Positions 1 through 7,088 of a DNA stretch of 10,450 bases are shown in pieces. The notes under the pieces are model-generated. The model worked only from the letters and a program-made list of their open reading frames with translations, did no database searches and had not been told where the DNA came from. How positions within the stretch are numbered: position 1 is the first letter of the stretch; the number at the start of each line of letters is the position of its first letter. The DNA comes from Pseudomonadota bacterium (lineage in GTDB: Bacteria > Pseudomonadota > Gammaproteobacteria > Burkholderiales > Burkholderiaceae_B), in assembly GCA_023422555.1 (NCBI GenBank), contig JAFAGQ010000395.1, positions 1 to 10,450 of the forward strand. The letters are read 5' to 3'. The position numbers and the translations under genes are program-made.

Positions 1-3000
1 GACTGACCTATGCTGCGTTTATCAGCTACAGTCACGCTGATAACCGGGAAGAGGGGCGCAAATGGGCAGACTGGCTGCACCATGAGCTGGAGACCTATGA
101 AGTGCCTGCCGATCTGGTGGGCAAGCCTAATCGCGCCGGTAAGCCGATTCCTGCGCAGATTTTCCCCGTTTTTCAGGACGAAAAGGAACTGTCCGCCAGT
201 TCCAATCTTTCCACCGCACTGACCACTGCGCTGGACGCATCCGCTTTTCTCATCTATTTGAGTTCGCCCCAGTCGGCGCGATCCGTCTATGTGTGTCAGG
301 AATTGCGCTATTTCAAGCAAACCGGCAAGAGCGACCGTATCATTGCGCTGATTCTTGCCGGAGAGCCGGAATACGGCAGCGAGACCTCTGCACAGCAATG
401 TTTCCCGGAAGTGCTGCGCTATCGTGTTGATGACGCTGGCAATATTGATACCGCGACGCCGCAGGAGCCGATAGCGGCTGACGCTCGCCTGCCAGGTACG
501 CAGGAGCAGGGATTCACCACGCCTGAAGCCTATCGGCGCCATCTGCAAAGCGATCGAAACCTGTCTCGCAAGGAGGTGGAGCGTCGTGCTGTGGCTTACA
601 AGGATAGGCTGGATCTGGCCAAACTCAAGATTATTGCAGGTGTGTTGGACGTTCCGCTGGGTGATCTGACGCAACGGGATCAGGCCTATCAGCTGGCCAA
701 GGCCCGGCAGCGCACCCGGATCGTCAAGCGAATTGCAGTTGTCATCGGTGTGCTGGCTTTGATGGCAGTGGCACTGGGCGTCTATGCCTGGAGTGAAAGA
801 AACTCCGCGCAATCCATGCTTTCCCGTTCACTATATCTGTCGGGATTGAACAAGATAGACCAGAAAGAAGTGGCAGAAGGCGCGGCCTATATGGCGGCGG
901 CAACCCGTTATGGCAATGAACGAACAGCGTTATATGTGCAATCCATGCTGATGGGGCAAAATGGCATGACGCTGATGCCTCGGGTGGATTCCAAACCGGT
1001 GTTCAGTCCGGACGGACATTGGCTTGCCTCTGTGAATGCAACAACCAGCGCGCAACGCGGCTTGCAGATATGGGACGCGCATACGCAGAAACTGCATACG
1101 ATTGTGAACGACGCCAATGTCGGCTCATTTTCCAGGATGCAGTTTGACAATCGCAACGTACTTTACTTCACAACGGCCGATAACAAGATTGCGTCCTGGC
1201 AGGAAGGAAAATCCGTCGATGCAATCTACGAAGTGCCCGAAAATATGCGGCTTTCCTCGTTCACGGTGGACGACGAAGCGCATTGGCTGGTCATTCAGGG
1301 CTGGCCCTCCGAACAGGGCAAAATGCAGCACGTCAAATCACAGCTGTTTAATCTTCGGACGCGCCAGCTGGAGATCGACGATATACCGTCCCGCAATACG
1401 AAAACGGTCAGTGGAGACCGGGTTGAAATCGAATCCCGCGGCAGGGTGATTGCTTTTTATGAAACCGGCAGTGATGAGAATCACTTACAGCTTTATCCGG
1501 TGAATGGGCAGGGCCAGCTGCAGCAAAGCCAGGAATATCTGGTTCCTGGTGGAATCAATCGTTTGATATTCAGTCCGGATGCTCAACACGTATTCGTTCA
1601 GGCAGTCAATGGGACGTATCACATTGATCTGCAGAAAGGTGAGCATGAGGTCGTCAGAATTGACAACGTGGCCACACCCGAGGACGTTTATTTCAGTCAG
1701 GATGGCAAAACCTATACACTGGTATGGCAGGAAAGTTATTCCGTTCGTGATATGCAGACAAATCGCGAGCTTTCATCGGGCCGCGCGCCCATCAATCTGT
1801 CGCGGTTGCTGCGCGATGATATATCGAATGCGTCACCCGATATGACGCAACGGGTGGATCTGCTGGAAGGTTCATATTATCTGACAACGGCGCAGGCGCC
1901 AGCCCTGTTGCGCAAGCAAATTGACCTGGGAACCGATCTGAAGTCATTCAGCAGCACCACGGATAGCAAGGGGATAGTACTTCTAAAAAGGAACAGTCAT
2001 TCGTTGCAATATCTGTCCCTGGAGGGAGAACAGACGCCGCGTGAGTTCATCAGGACGCCCACGCAGATTCAGGACTTTGCTGGCAATGATGAACATGATT
2101 TTATCTATACCGTTTCGGTTCCGGAGAACAAATACAACGAGTTGCGCTTTTTTCGTGCCGGCACGGGACAGCCATTTGGCAAACCATTGAAGGTCAAGGG
2201 CCTGCTTTCTTTTAGTGGCGATGGTAAGCGTGTGTCGTCGCGAATGGATGAAACAAAGCTGGGGGTCTGGGACATCGAGTCTGGAGACATAGTGCAATCG
2301 TTTGGTCTGAAGACCAATGAGAAATATAAGCTGTCTGAGGATTTGTCCCGCATTCTGATTCTGGATGCGCAAAACAACTGGCGGGTGGTGGACGTGAGTA
2401 CCGGCAAGGTTTTGCATCGCGAGAATACACGGATCAAGGGCGCGTATTTCACTCCAGATAATCAATACCTGCTGGCCTATTTCAGTGACAATGCAAAACT
2501 GTATGATCTGACGGATTTTGTCAGCCAGATGACGGTGCCCACAGCAGGAGAGACACCCAAGGCACAGCTGAGCCCTGATAACAAAATACTTGCCATGGCC
2601 GAAGACAATAAATATCTTCGGTTGTGGAATCTGGAGAAGAAACAGCCGGTAGGTCAGAAAATTCGCAATGATCCGGCGAGTGGATTCCTGCAGTTTTCTG
2701 AAGACAGCAAATATCTGTTCACTTCCGATCCCGTAGGCGTAGGCAATGAGAAAGGGATTGCCATGTACGATACGACTACCGGTATGCCGGTTGTGATGCC
2801 GTTTGGTATCAGCCGGATTTCAGATATGATGATGCTGGACAATGGCAAGGATATTCTGACCCTGGATGCAAGGGTGGGGCTGTACATTCTGAATGTATGG
2901 GCGGTGCCCAATGCATTGCTTGCGCCCGCCAAGGAACTGGCTGATCAGACCGAGATCTATTTTGGCAAAAAATATGACAATGAAGCCGCCGCCGTGATTG

Positions 3001-3350
3001 ATACGCCGCAGCAGGCTCAGCGCCCCGATTCCTGGTTCTTTAAGGACCCCTATGTGCGTTCGCCCGTGCCGGGATCTTCGGTACCGTTGACTGCCTATAT
3101 TGAAAAATATATTCCGATACGCGATGAGCGGCAACTGAAAGTGGTAGAAAATTACTGGCGTTTTCATCCTATGGCCAGAGCAGCGATGGCTGTGTATTTC
3201 AGCCAGACCAGGGACACCGAATTCGTTGCCCGCAACCTGATCCGTATGGTTCGGCTGCAGCTTGAAAGAGTGAAGGATGCTCAGGTCAGAGAAAAAACCA
3301 TGGCATTGCTGGAGCAGGCACAGAAAAATTTCAGGAGCAACCTTGAATGA
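1..3350 (+). CDS. TIR domain, transmembrane, WD40-like beta-propeller protein (5' end missing)
   Basis: The reading frame is open from base 3, so the start codon lies just before the window; 1115 residues are visible. The TIR domain spans visible residues 1-125. It opens with the box-1 strand AAFISYSHAD (4-13), has a BB-loop-like VFQDEKEL, and carries VCQEL with Glu100 where active TIR NADases keep their catalytic glutamate. A linker with KLKIIAGVLDVPLGDLTQRD (about 207-226) precedes one hydrophobic helix (about 244-263) flanked upstream by many Arg/Lys. Residues 325-955 contain at least eight WD40-like blades, recognised by FSPDG/FSQDG/LSPDN turns and ends such as LQIWD, LGVWD and LRLWN. The tail (about 1040-1115) is helical. 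No P-loop NTPase is present, so this is not a STAND protein. The positive-inside rule predicts a cytosolic TIR and a periplasmic propeller. The family role (NAD cleavage or signalling, often phage defence) is known for other TIR proteins; activity and trigger here are inferred. Confidence 0.88.
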   Translation, partial: LTYAAFISYSHADNREEGRKWADWLHHELETYEVPADLVGKPNRAGKPIPAQIFPVFQDEKELSASSNLSTALTTALDASAFLIYLSSPQSARSVYVCQELRYFKQTGKSDRIIALILAGEPEYGSETSAQQCFPEVLRYRVDDAGNIDTATPQEPIAADARLPGTQEQGFTTPEAYRRHLQSDRNLSRKEVERRAVAYKDRLDLAKLKIIAGVLDVPLGDLTQRDQAYQLAKARQRTRIVKRIAVVIGVLALMAVALGVYAWSERNSAQSMLSRSLYLSGLNKIDQKEVAEGAAYMAAATRYGNERTALYVQSMLMGQNGMTLMPRVDSKPVFSPDGHWLASVNATTSAQRGLQIWDAHTQKLHTIVNDANVGSFSRMQFDNRNVLYFTTADNKIASWQEGKSVDAIYEVPENMRLSSFTVDDEAHWLVIQGWPSEQGKMQHVKSQLFNLRTRQLEIDDIPSRNTKTVSGDRVEIESRGRVIAFYETGSDENHLQLYPVNGQGQLQQSQEYLVPGGINRLIFSPDAQHVFVQAVNGTYHIDLQKGEHEVVRIDNVATPEDVYFSQDGKTYTLVWQESYSVRDMQTNRELSSGRAPINLSRLLRDDISNASPDMTQRVDLLEGSYYLTTAQAPALLRKQIDLGTDLKSFSSTTDSKGIVLLKRNSHSLQYLSLEGEQTPREFIRTPTQIQDFAGNDEHDFIYTVSVPENKYNELRFFRAGTGQPFGKPLKVKGLLSFSGDGKRVSSRMDETKLGVWDIESGDIVQSFGLKTNEKYKLSEDLSRILILDAQNNWRVVDVSTGKVLHRENTRIKGAYFTPDNQYLLAYFSDNAKLYDLTDFVSQMTVPTAGETPKAQLSPDNKILAMAEDNKYLRLWNLEKKQPVGQKIRNDPASGFLQFSEDSKYLFTSDPVGVGNEKGIAMYDTTTGMPVVMPFGISRISDMMMLDNGKDILTLDARVGLYILNVWAVPNALLAPAKELADQTEIYFGKKYDNEAAAVIDTPQQAQRPDSWFFKDPYVRSPVPGSSVPLTAYIEKYIPIRDERQLKVVENYWRFHPMARAAMAVYFSQTRDTEFVARNLIRMVRLQLERVKDAQVREKTMALLEQAQKNFRSNLE

Positions 3351-5098
3351 AACTATCCCGTCAGACAAAAAGCATTCTGCTACTTATTGGCGCCGTGATT
3401 GTCATTGTTCTGACCTGGACCGGGCTGGGTCAGATCTATCCCAGAATTAACGAATGGTTCTATTTGCCTGAGAAACTATATAGAACACTCAGAACGCTTA
3501 TGGGATCAGATCCTGTTGCCTCGTCTCTGCCTCCTGAAAACCTTCCCTGGCAACTGACCTTTGTGAAAATTGCGGTGACGCTGGCGCTTCTTGCCGGGAT
3601 GTATCGCATCGCCCAGCGTCTGTTCGTTGAATATTACACGCAATTTCGCATGCTGTTTCGCCGGAATCATGTATTGGTGCTTGGCATCAACAACAAGGGA
3701 AAGGCGCTACTGAATGATCTGAAAAAAACGCATGATATGACAGGTGTGGCCGTGGAAATCAATGCTGATCAGTCCAATGCTGGGTTATTGCGGCGCAATG
3801 GTCATCTGGTTTTCTATGGCGATGGTACAGAGAGTGCAGTGCTGCAGGAGGCCGGCATCCGCAGGGCCCGCTACCTGATCTGCTTTCTGGAGAATGAACA
3901 GACCACGATCAATGTCGTGAAGGCATTGCATCAGATAACTGACAGGCATCCCGGAAAATATCAGGTTCGCTGCTTTCTGCATATTGCAAATGCAAGAATC
4001 AGTTCAATGCTGCAGCAGTCCGACTATTTCGAAGATGAAAGAGAGAAGGGCATTGACCTGAGGTTTTTCAATCATCATCAGATGGTCGCGCGACAGTTCT
4101 TTTCAACTTTCCCCTATGCCTATGCCGAAGCTCTACGCAATTCGGAAACCGTCTTCAGACTGGTTATCTTTGGGTCCGGTGATACGGCCAAAGCATTGCT
4201 TGTTCAGGCGCTTCAGGTCATGCATACACGCAATGCTGCATCCCCGGAAATTGTGCTTTGCGGAACGCAGGCGGCGCTGGCGTACAGACAGATCGAAGCT
4301 GAGTATCCCGGTGTCGGATTGGTTGCATCAATTACCTATATGGAGTTTGATGGAACCTACGATCACGTTCTGAGCAAATTTGTCATTGATCCTTCGGAAA
4401 ACGTTGTTCCGCTTGTGATTGCAGCATTTGACGATGATGCCGCCAATCTCAAGCTGTCACTTGAAATACTGCATGCAACCCCGGCGTCATCGTTTCGGGT
4501 CTATGCGCTGAATTATCACAATGATGGTTTGAACGCGCTGTTAAGATCAAAACAGAACAGACTGAACCGCCTGTCATTCTTTGGCAGTCTGGAATCGGTT
4601 TGCCAGATCGAACTGATTACTCAGGAAAAACTGGATACGGTCGCGCGCGCCATCCACGAAGACTATTTGCAGCAGTTGGCACCGCAGTCTGGCGCGGTAA
4701 GCGAAAGCGACGCCTATAAGCAGTCCTGGGACGCGCTGAATGAAAATGCGAAAGACGCCAACCGGGCGCAGGCGGATCACATTCCCTACAAACTCGCGAT
4801 GTGCGGGAAGCTGGATGAGATGAATAGCACGACGGCCCAGGAAAACAGCGCGCGTTCCAGCTCTCTTTCGTTTACCCAGTCCGATGTGGAGCTGCTGGCA
4901 CAGGTCGAACATAAGCGGTGGATGGCACAGCGCTATCTGGCGGGCTGGCGTTATGGGGCGCAACGGGATGATCTGCGACGATTGCATCCTTCCATGGTAG
5001 CGTGGGAATTGCTACCCGAGGCAGAGAGGCAGAAAGACCGGGATGTGATATTGCGCATTCCGCATTTGCCCTTAAATGCCATTCTGTTGCAGCGCTGA
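3347..5098 (+). CDS. Membrane-anchored TrkA-N-like Rossmann protein with C-terminal RyR domain
   Basis: This 583-residue protein starts inside the stop of the TIR gene (ATGA), with AGGAG at 3333-3337 nine bases upstream. Two hydrophobic helices (about 9-28 and 69-87) enclose a loop of about 40 residues containing a LPWQL motif. A Rossmann fold follows (108-240) with HVLVLGINNKGKALL (Gly113, Gly118) and an acidic residue after strand 2 (VAVEINAD, Glu137), the pattern of TrkA-N/RCK NAD-binding domains. A second Rossmann-like segment begins at 271 (LVIFGSGDTAKALL). A helical segment (about 428-490) leads to a RyR domain (about 510-575): EHKRW, GWRYG, LHPSMVAWELLP. The two-helix plus RCK layout recalls K+ channels, but no TVGYG-type filter is present, so a sensor or scaffold is more likely than a pore. 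Strict coupling to the TIR gene implies a joint function. Domain calls are well supported; ligand and function are inferred. Confidence 0.88.
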   Translation: MKLSRQTKSILLLIGAVIVIVLTWTGLGQIYPRINEWFYLPEKLYRTLRTLMGSDPVASSLPPENLPWQLTFVKIAVTLALLAGMYRIAQRLFVEYYTQFRMLFRRNHVLVLGINNKGKALLNDLKKTHDMTGVAVEINADQSNAGLLRRNGHLVFYGDGTESAVLQEAGIRRARYLICFLENEQTTINVVKALHQITDRHPGKYQVRCFLHIANARISSMLQQSDYFEDEREKGIDLRFFNHHQMVARQFFSTFPYAYAEALRNSETVFRLVIFGSGDTAKALLVQALQVMHTRNAASPEIVLCGTQAALAYRQIEAEYPGVGLVASITYMEFDGTYDHVLSKFVIDPSENVVPLVIAAFDDDAANLKLSLEILHATPASSFRVYALNYHNDGLNALLRSKQNRLNRLSFFGSLESVCQIELITQEKLDTVARAIHEDYLQQLAPQSGAVSESDAYKQSWDALNENAKDANRAQADHIPYKLAMCGKLDEMNSTTAQENSARSSSLSFTQSDVELLAQVEHKRWMAQRYLAGWRYGAQRDDLRRLHPSMVAWELLPEAERQKDRDVILRIPHLPLNAILLQR

Positions 5099-5117
5099 CC
5101 GGGACGGGGTCTCCCGG
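5099..5117 (+). other. Short hairpin after the TIR/RyR operon
   Basis: CCGGGA (5099-5104) and TCCCGG (5112-5117) are perfect inverted arms with a 7-base loop, beginning directly after the stop codon. No T-run follows, so this is not a standard intrinsic terminator. It may only protect the mRNA 3' end. Confidence 0.3.
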
Positions 5118-5225
5118 GGGCGCCGCTTTCGGTGTATATTGTGCGCTGTCCCGGTTGACGGTTTGTCTGGCCGTCATCGGTGGTCAAAAAATGGGGCGCT
5201 GTGAGTCAACATCGCACCCTTTCTG

Positions 5226-5249
5226 ACGGTTGTTGTACGACACCGTTTT
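5226..5249 (+). terminator. Weak terminator-like hairpin before fetA
   Basis: ACGGT (5226-5230) and ACCGT (5242-5246) pair around an 11-base loop and are followed by TTTT (5246-5249, sharing its first T with the arm). The stem is only 5 bp, so this is a weak candidate for ending transcription of the TIR/RyR operon. The rest of the 172-base gap (5099-5270) shows no convincing promoter. Confidence 0.22.
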
Positions 5250-5270
5250 CAACGATGGTAAGAACATCCT

Positions 5271-5993
5271 GTGGTAACCGAACTTTCCTCGCCGCGCACG
5301 CCTTTGCTTCGCGCAGAAAATCTCAGTCGCAATGATCCGGTAGGCAAACAGGTATTGCTGCATCCGGCCACATGTAGCGTCTTTCCCGGAGACAGAATTG
5401 TGCTGTCCGGCGCGTCCGGCTCGGGTAAAAGCGTGTTCATGCGAACCCTGGCGTTGCTGGACAAGCCGGATACCGGGAAGCTGACGGTCAGGGGCGAGCC
5501 GGTAAACCTGATGGAGTCCGGTAAATATCGGTCCCGGATCGCATACATCCGGCAGCGGCCGGTTCTGCTGCATACCAGTGTAGAGGGTAATCTGACATTC
5601 CCGTTCGAACTGCGTGTGAACCGCGACAAAAAGTACGACAGACAGAAAATTGAACGATTCCTGCATGCCATCGACCGCGATCCGTCTTTTCTGGAGAAGG
5701 CATCGGGCGCGCTGTCGGGTGGAGAAATGCAGCTTGTCTGTCTGATCCGGGTGCTGCAGCTGGATCCTTGTTTATTGCTGCTTGACGAACCAACCTCTGC
5801 CTTGGATGAGAGTACTGCACAACTGGTCGAGCAACTGATTGCGCACTGGATGGATGCCAATCGTCATGAAACCGCCACCCTGTGGATCAGCCACGACGAG
5901 CAGCAGAAGCAACGGGTGGGAGACCGGTTATGGCAAATGAGCAAAGGTCATCTAAAGACAGATGAAATGTCGGGAGCAGGCGATGAACAGTGA
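5271..5993 (+). CDS. fetA: ABC transporter ATPase, FetA (YbbL) type
   Basis: A 240-residue nucleotide-binding subunit of an ABC transporter. All hallmarks are present: Walker A GASGSGKS (47-54), Q-loop YIRQRPV (Gln95), signature LSGGE (148-152), Walker B CLLLLDEP with Glu173, a D-loop SALDES, and the switch histidine in WISHDE (His208). The compact length, FPFELR region and ALDES D-loop fit FetA/YbbL rather than a general importer. In E. coli FetAB is linked to iron export and peroxide resistance; the substrate here is assumed from homology. The start is GTG: an in-frame TAA at 5259-5261 excludes anything further upstream and no nearby in-frame ATG exists. The ribosome-binding site is poor (GGTAAG, 5257-5262). 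The 3' end overlaps the permease gene by 11 bases, so the two are translationally coupled. The 172-base gap upstream suggests separate transcription from the TIR/RyR genes. Confidence 0.88.
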   Translation: MVTELSSPRTPLLRAENLSRNDPVGKQVLLHPATCSVFPGDRIVLSGASGSGKSVFMRTLALLDKPDTGKLTVRGEPVNLMESGKYRSRIAYIRQRPVLLHTSVEGNLTFPFELRVNRDKKYDRQKIERFLHAIDRDPSFLEKASGALSGGEMQLVCLIRVLQLDPCLLLLDEPTSALDESTAQLVEQLIAHWMDANRHETATLWISHDEQQKQRVGDRLWQMSKGHLKTDEMSGAGDEQ

Positions 5994-6783
5994 TTACATT
6001 AATATTTCGGTCGCGGAGATAGGACTGGCCGCATTGCTCATTCTGGCCAATGGACTGATTTCGATATTCCTGAAGCTTCGGCTGGAAAAGCAGTTGCTGA
6101 TTGCATCGGTGCGTATGGTGGTGCAGCTCTTTGCCATTGGCCTGATTCTCAAGTGGGTATTTGCTGCAGACAAGTGGTATATCGTGGTGGCCATCATGAC
6201 TGTCATGACCGTGATTGCCGGACTGGCCGCCCGAAACCGCAGTCGTATCCGCTACCAGGGCATGCAGTTTGATGCGCTGTTTTCCATCTGGATTCCGTCC
6301 TGGATGATTATGTGTGTTGGTCTTGTCCTCATCCTGCGGATTGAACCCTGGTACTCGCCTCAATATGTGATTCCTGTTCTGGGCATGATCATGGGTAATA
6401 CGCTTACCGGTGTCTCGCTGGGGCTGGATCGCATTACAACTGAATTGACCCAAAGACGTGATCACGTGGAAATGATGCTCTCGCTTGGCGCTACCGGATG
6501 GGAAGCCTATCGTGAAGCCGCGCAGAATGCGGTCAGGGCGGGGATGATGCCTACGATCAACAGCATGATGGTCATCGGTCTGGTCAGTCTGCCCGGCATG
6601 ATGACAGGTCAGATTCTGGCCGGACAGGACCCCGAACAGGCCATTCGCTACCAGATCCTGCTTATGTTCCTGCTGACCGCTTCATCCGGCATCGCATGCA
6701 TGCTGGCTGTAATGCTCGTTTTCCGACGGGTATTTTCGGCACAGAACAATTTTCAGTACTGGAAACTGCAAGAGCCGACCTGA
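5983..6783 (+). CDS. fetB: ABC transporter permease, FetB (YbbM, UPF0014) type
   Basis: The predicted product is a 266-residue inner-membrane protein of the UPF0014 family, partner of the preceding ATPase. About seven hydrophobic helices are visible, and the C-terminal half carries the family's diagnostic stretch: LSLGATGWEAYREAAQ, then PTINSMMVIGLVSLPGMMTG and QILAG. The LSLGATGWEA segment lies in a cytosolic loop and probably contacts FetA. An in-frame ATG seven codons upstream (5962) exists, but the start at 5983 is preferred because GGGAG at 5972-5976 sits six bases before it and the protein then begins right before the first membrane helix, as in homologues. It overlaps fetA by 11 bases. 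A terminator-like hairpin lies 25 bases after the stop, so fetA-fetB looks like a complete two-gene unit. The metal substrate (iron) is inferred from E. coli FetAB. Confidence 0.9.
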   Translation: MNSDYINISVAEIGLAALLILANGLISIFLKLRLEKQLLIASVRMVVQLFAIGLILKWVFAADKWYIVVAIMTVMTVIAGLAARNRSRIRYQGMQFDALFSIWIPSWMIMCVGLVLILRIEPWYSPQYVIPVLGMIMGNTLTGVSLGLDRITTELTQRRDHVEMMLSLGATGWEAYREAAQNAVRAGMMPTINSMMVIGLVSLPGMMTGQILAGQDPEQAIRYQILLMFLLTASSGIACMLAVMLVFRRVFSAQNNFQYWKLQEPT

Positions 6784-6808
6784 AAAATCACGTCTGTATT
6801 TAAAGAAT

Positions 6809-6852
6809 AATTGCCCCTTCCGCTGCCAGCTGGCAATGGATGGGGCAATTTT
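6809..6852 (+). terminator. Intrinsic terminator-like hairpin after fetB
   Basis: AATTGCCCC (6809-6817) pairs perfectly with GGGGCAATT (6842-6850) and the stem runs into TTTT (6849-6852). The 24-base loop contains its own 12-base palindrome, TGCCAGCTGGCA (6824-6835), so the structure is a nested hairpin. It lies 25 bases after the fetB stop. The T-run is short, so efficiency may be moderate. Confidence 0.65.
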
Positions 6853-6884
6853 GCATTTGCCTCCCAATTTCAAATGTCATACGG

Positions 6885-6904
6885 GTTATCCCTAGGTGGA
6901 TAAC
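6885..6904. promoter_or_regulatory. Operator-like inverted repeat GTTATCC-N6-GGATAAC
   Basis: Perfect 7-base arms (6885-6891 and 6898-6904) around a 6-base spacer, upstream of the Bug cassette and after the fetB terminator. The arm spacing suits a dimeric DNA-binding protein. The cognate regulator is unknown; the IclR protein at the end of the cassette is one candidate. Confidence 0.4.
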
Positions 6905-6924
6905 AACTGTAATTTCGCTACACT

Positions 6925-6962
6925 TAATCCATAATATAGATGATAGTCCACAATATGGATTA
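6925..6962. promoter_or_regulatory. Tandem 14-base sites within a 9-base inverted repeat, probable IclR operator
   Basis: TCCATAATATAGAT (6928-6941) and TCCACAATATGGAT (6947-6960) agree at 12 of 14 bases and start 19 bases apart. The second contains perfect palindromic arms TCCA-N5-TGGA. The pair is framed by inverted arms TAATCCATA (6925-6933) and TATGGATTA (6954-6962). Small AT-centred palindromes in tandem are usual for IclR-family operators, and an IclR-type gene closes the cassette that starts at 7089. The site is seen directly; assignment to that regulator is inferred. No clear -35/-10 pair could be placed, though the AT-rich sites probably overlie the promoter. Confidence 0.5.
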
Positions 6963-6972
6963 TGCACATAGA

Positions 6973-7009
6973 CGCCACGCAGTTCATTCAAATAATAAGT
7001 GGCGCTTTT
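6973..7009 (+). other. Weak hairpin in the upstream leader
   Basis: CGCCAC (6973-6978) can pair with GTGGCG (6999-7004) around a 20-base loop, followed by CTTTT. The stem is short and the loop long, so this is only a possible leader structure or attenuator. Confidence 0.18.
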
Positions 7010-7023
7010 ACTCATTTACGGGC

Positions 7024-7052
7024 AGGCGAAACTGTATTGGACGGTTTCGCCT
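7024..7052 (+). promoter_or_regulatory. Strong leader hairpin upstream of the Bug gene
   Basis: AGGCGAAAC (7024-7032) and GTTTCGCCT (7044-7052) are perfect 9-base arms, extended inward by a T-G and a G-C pair to an 11-bp stem with a 7-base loop. It ends 36 bases before the ATG at 7089 and leaves the GGAG ribosome-binding site free. No T-run follows, so it is not a terminator; it may stabilise the mRNA or bind a regulator. Confidence 0.45.
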
Positions 7053-7088
7053 CTCGATATTTCATTTGAAAAAACTGGAGACATCCTT

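Noticed and set aside
102..3350. GTG at 102 as the start of the TIR gene
   Set aside because: The same frame is open to the window edge and encodes the TIR box-1 strand (FISYSHAD) upstream, so the true start lies before the window.
2820..3368. Long minus-strand open frames inside the TIR gene (also 1983-2465)
   Set aside because: They are antisense to a well-supported gene with clear domain structure, have no recognisable motifs, and run across conserved propeller and tail segments.
3347..3700. Calling the second protein a K+ channel (Kch-like)
   Set aside because: There is no selectivity filter motif between the two helices; only the general layout is similar.
5155..5190. TTGACG at 5155 as the -35 of a fetA promoter
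   Set aside because: No acceptable -10 lies 16-18 bases downstream; the stretch there is CGGTGG-like, so the match is probably chance.
5002..5226. Small + strand frame bridging the end of the RyR gene and the gap before fetA
   Set aside because: Most of it overlaps the RyR domain in another frame, it lacks a ribosome-binding site and shows no protein features.
5249..5860. 203-residue minus-strand open frame opposite fetA
   Set aside because: It mirrors the ATPase coding sequence; its Ser/Arg-rich content is the usual product of reading the complement of such a gene.
5271..6783. FetAB as effector or transporter part of the TIR/RyR system
   Set aside because: A 172-base gap with hairpins separates them, and fetA-fetB is a common self-contained pair elsewhere, so proximity alone is weak evidence.
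6999..7088. Upstream in-frame start for the Bug gene at 6999
   Set aside because: It would place 30 residues before a typical signal peptide and read through the leader hairpin; the ATG at 7089 has a good GGAG at the right distance.
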